Shown one piece after another: positions 35,845-42,729 of a stretch of DNA of 64,000 bases. This DNA is from Chryseobacterium piperi. Its GTDB lineage: Bacteria; Bacteroidota; Bacteroidia; Flavobacteriales; Weeksellaceae. The position numbers and the translations under genes were made by a program. Location: contig NZ_CP023049.2 in NCBI RefSeq assembly GCF_002285635.2, forward strand, positions 1,116,001-1,180,000, in the 5' to 3' direction. Position 1 is the first letter of the stretch. The number at the start of each line of letters is the position of its first letter. Below the pieces are notes generated by a model. It had not been told where the DNA came from. It was given only the letters and a program-made list of their open reading frames with translations, and did not search any database.

Positions 35845-35875
35845 AACCGAAAACTAATTGAAATTAATTTTCGGT
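35845..35875 (-). terminator. Intrinsic terminator of the DUF2007 gene
   Basis: On the minus strand AACCGAAAATTAATT-TCA-ATTAGTTTTCGGTT pairs throughout (one G-U), followed by TTTTTT. It lies 35 bases after the stop at 35910. Confidence 0.75.
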
Positions 35876-35909
35876 TCGAAGTAGTAAAATTTAAAATTAT
35901 GAAATTGTT

Positions 35910-36140
35910 TTATTGGTTGGCATTCTGTTGAATATAAGTATCAATAACTTCGAATGCTTTTTTTTCGTCTTCCAAATTTACCATAACCTTCAGAGATGTG
36001 GCCGTTGGCGTCGTCGTAAAGGTTAAGTAATTATTTTCAACACAATTGGTAATTTGGGCATCGTCTAATTTAGATTTGATCAATTGAATTTCTGAAGGAT
36101 TATCACTTTCAAAAACTGATACTCGCGTATTTCTTTCCAT
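35910..36140 (-). CDS. DUF2007 domain protein
   Basis: The protein has 76 residues and consists of one DUF2007 (putative signal-transducing protein) domain: VSVFESDNPSEIQLIKSKLDDAQI and LKVMVNLEDEKKAFEVIDTY. These small ferredoxin-like proteins are thought to bind or sense a partner, but no function is established. Own terminator; no operon partner. Confidence 0.82.
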   Translation of the reverse strand: MERNTRVSVFESDNPSEIQLIKSKLDDAQITNCVENNYLTFTTTPTATSLKVMVNLEDEKKAFEVIDTYIQQNANQ

Positions 36141-36201
36141 ATTCTATCCTTTTTGAATCCTAAATGTACAATGTTTTTTCCAAAATTACAAATCTGCCGT
36201 T

Positions 36202-37527
36202 TTAAATTTTGTTAATATTATTTTCTATTTTATCTAAAGCCAGTTGAATTTCTTCCCTGGAAACATTCAAATGAGGTCTAAAACGAAGCGACTGATCGCC
36301 ACAACCTAAAATAATTAATCCATCTTTAAAAAGTTCATCTCTCAAATGATCTCTTTGTTCTCCTGACGGTAAATCTATCGCACACATTAATCCTTTTCCT
36401 CTTGCATTGGAAATTTTTTCAGGATATTTCTGAGCCAGACCTTGTAAGCCTTCTAATAGATATTCTCCTACCAATCTTGCATTTTCAACCAAGTTTTCTT
36501 TTTCAATGACTTCCATCACCAATTGGAAACGAAGCATATCAATAAAGTTTCCTCCGAAAGTGGAATTGATTCTTGAACTTTCTCTAAAAACATTATTAGC
36601 AATCTGATCAAATTTTTCTTTGTTAGCCAAAACGCCACATACCTGAGCTTTCTTACCAAAAGAGATAATATCAGGTTTTGCAGTAAAATGTTGGAAAGCC
36701 CACATTTCACCAGTGATCCCGATTCCTGTCTGTACTTCGTCAAAAATCAATAAGATGTCATTGTCATCACAAATCTTTCTCAATTCAACAAAAAACTCAT
36801 CTCTGAAATGGTTGTCCCCTCCTTCAGCCTGAATAGGTTCTATAATAATGCATGCAACTTTATCCGGATTAGAAAGTATCGCCTCTCCGATATGAACTAA
36901 TGCTAATCTTTCATTTTTAATGGTCTCTTCCAAATTCTCCTCAGTAATTGGGAAGATCAGTTTCGGATTAAGGATTCTCGGCCATTCAAACATTGGGAAA
37001 TATTGATATTTTCTAGGATCAGAAGTATTCGTTAAACTTAAAGTATAACCGCTTCTTCCATGGAATGCTTGTCTGAAATGGATACAAATCCCGGCCTCAG
37101 TCTGAAGACCTTTTTCAAAATTCTTACGCGTTTTCCAGTCAAAACATGCCTTCATAGCATTTTCAACTCCTAATGTTCCACCTTCAATAAAAAAGGCATA
37201 TTGAAGCTCTTCAGGAATAACCACTCTTTCAAAAACTTCAAGAAAATGAGCGTATTCCTCAGAATAGACATCAGCTAAAGTAGGCTTATTTACAGCCATT
37301 TTCCCTAACCAGTCTGACTTTGCTACAACATAAGGATGGTTGTATCCGATAGATCCGGATCCGAACATCGAAAACATATCTAAAAATTCTCTATCAGTAA
37401 GTTTATCATATAACCATGATCCGTGTGATTTCTCAATATCCATTACAAAATCAAAACCGTCTGCCAGTACATGTTTCCCTACTGTTTCTTTTACTTTGTT
37501 TGCTTTTATATCAATTGTTTGTTCCAT
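36202..37527 (-). CDS. lat: L-lysine 6-transaminase
   Basis: From MEQTIDIKANKVKETVG (start at 37527) the protein has 441 residues. It is a class III PLP aminotransferase; the HGSWLYDKLTDREFLDMFSMFGS opening and the PLP lysine in DIISFGKKAQVCG match the lysine 6-aminotransferase subfamily rather than ornithine or GABA enzymes. It would turn lysine and 2-oxoglutarate into 2-aminoadipate semialdehyde and glutamate. The ALDH gene just upstream (same strand, about 100 bases) would oxidise that product. Confidence 0.85.
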   Translation of the reverse strand: MEQTIDIKANKVKETVGKHVLADGFDFVMDIEKSHGSWLYDKLTDREFLDMFSMFGSGSIGYNHPYVVAKSDWLGKMAVNKPTLADVYSEEYAHFLEVFERVVIPEELQYAFFIEGGTLGVENAMKACFDWKTRKNFEKGLQTEAGICIHFRQAFHGRSGYTLSLTNTSDPRKYQYFPMFEWPRILNPKLIFPITEENLEETIKNERLALVHIGEAILSNPDKVACIIIEPIQAEGGDNHFRDEFFVELRKICDDNDILLIFDEVQTGIGITGEMWAFQHFTAKPDIISFGKKAQVCGVLANKEKFDQIANNVFRESSRINSTFGGNFIDMLRFQLVMEVIEKENLVENARLVGEYLLEGLQGLAQKYPEKISNARGKGLMCAIDLPSGEQRDHLRDELFKDGLIILGCGDQSLRFRPHLNVSREEIQLALDKIENNINKI

Positions 37528-37630
37528 AATATTTTTGATGTGATTTAAAAATTGAATGATTAAAAGTTTAAACATTCATGGGTATTAATTTTTAAATTTC
37601 TAAATCGTTAAATGATTTAAATGTTTTTTG

Positions 37631-39181
37631 TTAAATGTCAAACTTAATTCCTTGTGCTAAAGGTAAGCTTGTGGTATAGTTAATGGTGTTGGTTTGTCTT
37701 CTCATATAATATTTCCATGCATCTGAACCGGATTCTCTTCCACCTCCAGTTTCTTTTTCACCACCAAAAGCACCTCCGATTTCAGCACCTGAAGTTCCGA
37801 TATTGACATTGGCAATTCCACAGTCTGATCCTGCATGAGAAAGGAATAATTCAGCTTCTCTTAAATTCTGGGTCATAATCGCAGAAGATAATCCCTGAGG
37901 AACATCATTCTGAATAGCAATTGCTTCATCCAGAGTTTTATATTTGATAAGATATAAAATAGGGGCAAAAGTTTCGTGTTGAACAATTTCATACGAGTTT
38001 TTAACTTCAGCAATACATGGTTTTACATAGCATCCTGATTCGTAATCTTTACCACTTAAAACACCACCTTCTACAATGAACTTACCTCCTTCTTTTTTAC
38101 ATTTTTTGATAGATTCTTCATATTGGTTTACAGCATGAACATCAATTAGCGGTCCTACATGATTGGTTTCATCTAATGGATTTCCAATTTTCAATTGTCC
38201 ATATGCTTTTACCAATCTGTTCTTCACTTCATCATAAACACTTTCGTGAATGATCAACCTTCTTGTAGAAGTACATCTTTGACCTGCAGTTCCTACAGCT
38301 CCAAAAACAGCTCCGATAATCGACATATTGATATCCGCATCCTGAGAAATAATGATGGCATTGTTTCCTCCTAATTCAAGAATAGACTTCCCAAATCTTC
38401 CTGCAACAGTAGTAGAAACCATTCTTCCTACTCTGGTAGAACCAGTGAAAGAAATAAGTGAAACACGTTTATCTTCTACTAATTTTTGTCCGATTTCATG
38501 TTCAGCAACCATTACACTTGAAATTCCTTCAGAAAGATTATTTTCTTTAAGAACTTCAGCCATAATATTCTGACATGCAATAGCACAGAAAGGTGTTTTC
38601 TCAGAAGGTTTCCAAATGGTAACATTTCCGCAAATCCATGATAAAGCTGTATTCCATGCCCAAACTGCAACAGGGAAATTGAATGCTGTGATAATTCCTA
38701 CAATTCCCAACGGGTGATACTGTTCGTACATTCTGTGACCCGGTCTTTCAGAATGCATCGTGAACCCGTGAAGCTGTCTTGATAAACCAACAGCAAAGTC
38801 ACAGATATCAATCATCTCCTGAACTTCTCCTAAACCTTCCTGTAAAGATTTACCCATTTCATAAGAAACAAGCTTTCCAAGGTCATCTTTATATTCTCTT
38901 AATTTCAGACCCAATTGTCTTACAACTTCCCCTCTTTTTGGTGCCGGGATTAACCTGAATTCCTGAAACGCTTTTTGAGCCGATTGTATTACCTTCTCAT
39001 AATCACTTTCACTAGAAGTTTTTACTTTACCAATTAATCTCCCATCTACCGGAGAATAACTTTCTATGGTTTTTCCTGATGCAAAGTATTTTCCACCTAC
39101 TGAGGTTCCTTTGTTATCATCTTTAATTCCTAGATTTTTAAGTGATTTTTCGATTCCGAAATCTTTGACTTTTTTAGACAT
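37631..39181 (-). CDS. ALDH7-type aldehyde dehydrogenase (aminoadipate-semialdehyde dehydrogenase candidate)
   Basis: The protein has 516 residues. FNFPVAVWAWNTALSW, the catalytic Glu in ILELGGNNAII and Cys in GTAGQRCTSTRR place it in the antiquitin/ALDH7 group, whose bacterial members oxidise 2-aminoadipate semialdehyde to 2-aminoadipate. Pairing with lysine 6-transaminase supports that substrate. A promoter with TTTG-N18-TATCTTTA lies just upstream, so this is the first gene of a lysine catabolic unit. Confidence 0.88.
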   Translation of the reverse strand: MSKKVKDFGIEKSLKNLGIKDDNKGTSVGGKYFASGKTIESYSPVDGRLIGKVKTSSESDYEKVIQSAQKAFQEFRLIPAPKRGEVVRQLGLKLREYKDDLGKLVSYEMGKSLQEGLGEVQEMIDICDFAVGLSRQLHGFTMHSERPGHRMYEQYHPLGIVGIITAFNFPVAVWAWNTALSWICGNVTIWKPSEKTPFCAIACQNIMAEVLKENNLSEGISSVMVAEHEIGQKLVEDKRVSLISFTGSTRVGRMVSTTVAGRFGKSILELGGNNAIIISQDADINMSIIGAVFGAVGTAGQRCTSTRRLIIHESVYDEVKNRLVKAYGQLKIGNPLDETNHVGPLIDVHAVNQYEESIKKCKKEGGKFIVEGGVLSGKDYESGCYVKPCIAEVKNSYEIVQHETFAPILYLIKYKTLDEAIAIQNDVPQGLSSAIMTQNLREAELFLSHAGSDCGIANVNIGTSGAEIGGAFGGEKETGGGRESGSDAWKYYMRRQTNTINYTTSLPLAQGIKFDI

Positions 39182-39204
39182 AAAATATTCCTTTTCGTTT
39201 CCTC

Positions 39205-39234
39205 TAAAGATAAAAATATTATGCGAAACGCAAA
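39205..39234 (-). promoter_or_regulatory. Promoter of the lysine catabolic genes
   Basis: Minus-strand TTTG (39234-39231), 18-base spacer, TATCTTTA (39212-39205; one base off TAnnTTTG). Confidence 0.5.
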
Positions 39235-39259
39235 ATTTTAATTTTCACCAGGTTTTTTA

Positions 39260-39290
39260 TTTGGACTAATTATAAACATGTTTATCTTTG
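39260..39290 (+). promoter_or_regulatory. Promoter of the small membrane protein gene
   Basis: TTTG (39260-39263), 19-base spacer, TATCTTTG (39283-39290). The predicted transcript starts near 39296, which fixes the start codon at 39317 instead of the ATG at 39278. Confidence 0.7.
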
Positions 39291-39316
39291 TAAGAACAAT
39301 ATTTTTAATTTCAGAA

Positions 39317-39511
39317 ATGGAAAATAATAAACCAACAAACGAACCTGCAAAAGAACAGACTTCAAAATGGAAACAGTGGGTGAAGCGTTTTGGGATCGGA
39401 GGAATTATATTCTTTACGGTGAAAGGAATTATCACTTCCACTCTTATTTATTTCCTCGGAAAGAACTTCTGGACCATTATCAGCAATTATTTTGCAACCC
39501 TTTTTGACTAA
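39317..39511 (+). CDS. Small conserved membrane protein
   Basis: The protein has 64 residues: a charged N-terminus MENNKPTNEPAKEQTSKWKQ, then KRFGIGGIIFFTVKGIITSTLIYFLGK, one membrane span or hairpin (about 25-50). Similar RFGxxGFxFFxxKGL proteins are common in Flavobacteriia without known role. Its own promoter and a strong terminator frame it as a single-gene unit. Confidence 0.78.
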   Translation: MENNKPTNEPAKEQTSKWKQWVKRFGIGGIIFFTVKGIITSTLIYFLGKNFWTIISNYFATLFD

Positions 39512-39530
39512 TCGATAAGATCACACATAT

Positions 39531-39563
39531 AAAAAAAGCAGAGAAAATTTCTCTGCTTTTTTT
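39531..39563 (+). terminator. Intrinsic terminator
   Basis: AGCAGAGAA-AAT-TTCTCTGCT followed by a T-run, 20 bases after the small membrane protein gene; the A-run on the other side makes it potentially bidirectional. Confidence 0.85.
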
Positions 39564-39670
39564 GATACAATACTCTATTTCCGTTTCGCTGTAATTTAAA
39601 ATCAAAAAACTACTGTTACTATTACAATCTCACAATTTCACAGTTTTACGATTTTACAATTACGCAGTTT

Positions 39671-39865
39671 TCATTCTTTCTTTTTTCTTCCTGACTCCAC
39701 AAGGCTTTGATGAAGCAAATACTCAATTTGCCCATTTACACTCCTGAACTCATCATTAGCCCATTTTTCAAGAAGTTTGTAAGTGGATTCTTCGATCCTG
39801 ATCACAAAAGATTTCTTACCTTTTTGTGTGTTTCCGGAAGAAGTTTGAGATTTTTCAGATTTCAT
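39671..39865 (-). CDS. Arc-type ribbon-helix-helix protein
   Basis: The protein has 64 residues. After a disordered, basic N-terminus, KSFVIRIEESTYKLLEKWANDEFRSVNGQIEYLLHQSL gives the beta strand (FVIRIE) and two helices of an Arc/MetJ-type DNA-binding fold. The SPFH gene lies 150 bases upstream on the same strand, so the two may form one transcript. Target unknown. Confidence 0.85.
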   Translation of the reverse strand: MKSEKSQTSSGNTQKGKKSFVIRIEESTYKLLEKWANDEFRSVNGQIEYLLHQSLVESGRKKKE

Positions 39866-40016
39866 GTTCTATGTTTAAAATTTTCAAATGCGACACTACT
39901 GGATTTCCAGCATGTCCATTGCTGAATTGACAGGAAAACTAATTACCCTGATTTCGGGCAAGATGTTCGATGTTACAAATAATGTTCAATCGGGTAACAC
40001 CCTTATCTTAGGTAGA

Positions 40017-40883
40017 TTAATTATATAAGGTTCCTGCATTTAAAACCGGGGTTACCGCTTTTTCGCCGCAAAGCACAACCATCAGGTTACTTACCATTGC
40101 TGCTTTCCTTTCATCATCCAGCTCCACAATATTTTCGGCAGAAAGCTTTTTTAATGCCAGATCTACCATACCCACAGCACCTTCTACAATTTTAGTTCTT
40201 GCTGCAACAATAGCTGTAGCCTGTTGTCTCTGAAGCATAGCTCCCGCAATTTCAGATGCGTAGGCCAGATGTGAAATTCTGGCCTCCTGGATGATAATAC
40301 CAGCCTTTGAAAGACGGTCTGTAAGTTCCTGTTCCAATATGGAGTTGATCTTCTCTCCACCTTCCCTTAAAGTGATAGGAGCATGATCATCTTCCAGATT
40401 ATCATAAGGAAAGCTCATTGCTAAATGACGTACTGCTGCCTCACTTTGCATCTTCACAAAATCAGAATACCGCTCAACGTCAAAAGCAGCTCTATAGGTG
40501 TCTCCTACTTTCCATACAATAACTACTGCAATTTCAATAGGATTTCCCATTTTATCATTTACCTTCAAAGTCTGCCCCTGTAAATTTTCAGAACGGAGCG
40601 AGATCTTCTGTGATGAATACAATGGATTAATAAAAAATAATCCGTTGTCTTTTACAGTTCCTACATATTTTCCAAAGAAGTTCAGGACTCTCGAATGGTT
40701 AGGCTGAATAATCATTAAGCCTTTCAAGAAAAAGCAGGAAACAAGGAAGCAAAGCATTGCTAAAACAACATAAGTAACACTCTGGTCCACTCCACTTACA
40801 AAGAAGTAAATGGCAGCTACAAACAAGATGAGACAAATCACTAATGCCAAATAGCCTGACATAGGTTTTAAGATTTTTTCCAT
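40017..40883 (-). CDS. SPFH/band-7 domain membrane protein
   Basis: The protein has 288 residues. Two N-terminal hydrophobic segments (about 10-30 and 35-55) precede a band-7 domain: MIIQPNHSRVLNFFGKYVGTVKDNGLFFINPLY, RSENLQGQTLKVNDKMGNPIEIAVVIVWKV, and the distal RQQATAIVAARTKIVEGAVGMVDLALKKLS. SPFH proteins form membrane-associated rings that organise proteases or lipids. The downstream Arc-type gene is the only neighbour that may be linked. Confidence 0.9.
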   Translation of the reverse strand: MEKILKPMSGYLALVICLILFVAAIYFFVSGVDQSVTYVVLAMLCFLVSCFFLKGLMIIQPNHSRVLNFFGKYVGTVKDNGLFFINPLYSSQKISLRSENLQGQTLKVNDKMGNPIEIAVVIVWKVGDTYRAAFDVERYSDFVKMQSEAAVRHLAMSFPYDNLEDDHAPITLREGGEKINSILEQELTDRLSKAGIIIQEARISHLAYASEIAGAMLQRQQATAIVAARTKIVEGAVGMVDLALKKLSAENIVELDDERKAAMVSNLMVVLCGEKAVTPVLNAGTLYN

Positions 40884-41330
40884 ATAGATATAATTTTAGA
40901 AATGATATTATTTTGATATCATAAAGATATAAATAAATTCCAATTTAAAATTATAGTTGAATCTTTTTTTAATGTGAATTCAGATTTAGAAATGACTGAG
41001 TGATAGTTTCAGAACATAGTGAAGTGAAGTAAAAGGATTAAATGTAAGCTTCATAAGCGAAGCAAGTCTTTGCTAGCTCTCAATATGAAGCATCTTTATT
41101 CTTCTTTGCGTTGAAAAATACTTTGAAAATGGTTAATCACAAAGACGCAAAGCATTTTAAAAGTAATATGTTTTTAAGGCGCAAAGGCGTTTCACTTAGC
41201 AAGGACTGAAGCTTTTATGGTCTATCATCAAGAGATTTCTCCTATCGTAAATGACAAACCTTCGTTAAACCTACAGTTTTACAAATCAACGATTTTTCGA
41301 TTTTACATTATGAAGAGATTTCTCCTGCTG
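40884..41330. repeat. Gene-free stretch filled with dispersed repeats
   Basis: Contains CGCAAAGGCGTTTCACTTAGC (about 41180-41200, complementary copy near 26453), AAGAGATTTCTCCTATCG (about 41230-41247), and GAAGAGATTTCTCCTGCTGTC (41312-41332), the left half of a second copy interrupted by the IS110 element. AT-rich, with TTTTACGATTTT-type runs also seen at 39601-39665. No coding sequence is seen. Confidence 0.55.
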
Positions 41331-41377
41331 TCCTTTAGATTTGTAAATAGTTAAATTTATAGAATTAAAGAAGAGAA

Positions 41378-41513
41378 AAGTGTTTAAGTAAACTAACCCT
41401 GTCTTAGAGTAAAACTCATATTTCGATTAAGACTTAAACACTTTCTTATCACAATCTCAGATAGAAATTCGGGCTAATGACCCATTATCAAGGAGTTGAG
41501 TTAATGATAAGAT
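41378..41513 (+). ncRNA. Candidate IS110 bridge RNA
   Basis: The left end can fold into two adjacent hairpins: AAAGTGTTTAAGT (41378-41390) with ACTTAAACACTTT (41433-41445), and TCTTATCA (41445-41452) with TGATAAGA (41506-41513). The first loop holds CTGTC (41400-41404, same as the left target flank plus core) and ATTTCGA (41421-41427, complement of core plus right flank TCGAAAT). The second loop holds ATAGAAAT (41462-41469, same as the element's right end) and AAGGA (41491-41495, complement of TCCTT at core plus left end). This matches the target loop then donor loop order known for IS621. The matches are seen; the RNA itself is inferred. Confidence 0.65.
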
Positions 41514-41543
41514 CTCTTCTTATTAATATGCAAAAACAAATTT

Positions 41544-42518
41544 ATGAAAAATGTAATTATTGGCATTGATGTGAGCAAGCTTACTCTCGATATTAGTGTA
41601 CTTATTGATTCTACCTTTCAGTTTTTTACGATAGAAAACACGGTAAAAGCATTAAAAAAGTTTTTTAAAGAATTTAAAGAACACCAAGTGATGATAGCTA
41701 TGGAGAATACTGGCCGTTATAATTATCACCTTTATGAAGTTTTACCCCTTTTTGAATTTAAGGTTTATGTTATTAATCCACTTCATATAAAGAGAAGTAT
41801 AGGCCTGGTAAGAGGTAAGAATGACAAAATAGACAGTAAAAGAATCGCTTTATTCTTAGAAAAACACCATATTGATCTACGTATCTGGAGTCCTTGCAGT
41901 AAAACACTACAAAAAATCAAACTCTTAAATACTGAGAGAAGACTCCGTGTTAAAATAAGAGCAGCTTTACTCACCCAGTTAGCAGACCAGTCGCTTCTAA
42001 AAGGAATGCAGGATAAAGACCTTTTAAAACTCAATAAGGACTTCATTGCCTTATTAGACAAACAGATTTCATTCATTGAAGATAAAATCCTCTATCTTAT
42101 TGAAAATGACGAAGTCTTGAAAGATCAATATCATCGAATTCAAACGATACCAGGTGTAGGCAAAGTTTTGGCTGCTAACATGCTTATTAAAACCAACGGC
42201 TTTACCGAGATACAATCTGCCAGAGAAATGTCCTGCTATGCTGGTGTAGCGCCATTTGAGTATCAATCTGGTACTTCATTGAAGTACAAATCAAAAGTAT
42301 CCCCCCTGGCAGATAAGGAATTAAAAAAAATTCTTCATCTCGCTGCAATGAGCGCTATTCGGTTTAAAAATGATTTGGCTGTCTACTATCTAAGAAAAGT
42401 GTCAGAAGGTAAAAATAAAATGTCTGTTTTAAATGCGGTACGAAACAAAATTATACACCGAATTTATTCGTTAATTAAAAACAAAACTTTTTATCAAAAT
42501 CAATTGGAAATGTCATAG
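41544..42518 (+). CDS. IS110-family transposase/recombinase
   Basis: The protein has 324 residues. The N-terminal DEDD (RuvC-like) domain shows GIDVSKLTLDISV, AMENTGRYNYHL and GKNDKIDSKRIALFL, giving the expected acidic residues. The C-terminal Tnp_20 domain has QTIPGVGKVLAANMLI and CYAGVAPFEYQSGTSL, whose serine is the candidate recombination nucleophile. Full length and unbroken, so the element may be active. The 200-base region before it carries the candidate bridge RNA. Confidence 0.95.
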   Translation: MKNVIIGIDVSKLTLDISVLIDSTFQFFTIENTVKALKKFFKEFKEHQVMIAMENTGRYNYHLYEVLPLFEFKVYVINPLHIKRSIGLVRGKNDKIDSKRIALFLEKHHIDLRIWSPCSKTLQKIKLLNTERRLRVKIRAALLTQLADQSLLKGMQDKDLLKLNKDFIALLDKQISFIEDKILYLIENDEVLKDQYHRIQTIPGVGKVLAANMLIKTNGFTEIQSAREMSCYAGVAPFEYQSGTSLKYKSKVSPLADKELKKILHLAAMSAIRFKNDLAVYYLRKVSEGKNKMSVLNAVRNKIIHRIYSLIKNKTFYQNQLEMS

Positions 42519-42675
42519 AAATCGAAATGACAAAGCTAAAATGTAATATTTGTCATTCAGAATGAAGCGGAGCGGAATTAAGAATCTCAACTTAGCAAAA
42601 AAGAAGAGAAGTAGTTCTCTTACTCACAGGATTGTCATTGACTACACCTAAAATCTTACCTACCCCAATTATACT

Positions 42676-42703
42676 AAAAATCCCGGAAAATGATTTTCCG
42701 GGA
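42676..42703 (-). terminator. Intrinsic terminator of ccsBA
   Basis: TCCCGGAAAAT-G-ATTTTCCGGGA, eleven-pair arms, with a five-base T-run on the minus strand, 27 bases after the ccsBA stop. Confidence 0.85.
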
Positions 42704-42729
42704 TTCTAGTTATTATATAATAAATTGTT

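Larger units (their letters stand above)
41331..42523 (+). mobile_element. IS110-family insertion sequence
   Basis: The element (about 1.19 kb) is bounded by TC at 41331-41332 and 42522-42523. Joining the flanks gives GAGATTTCTCCTGCTGTC + GAAATGACAAAG, an intact copy of a dispersed intergenic repeat (compare 41230-41258). Long left non-coding end, single transposase, no terminal inverted repeats: all as expected for the IS110 group. Boundaries are inferred from the repeat and from guide matches in the bridge-RNA region. Confidence 0.7.
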
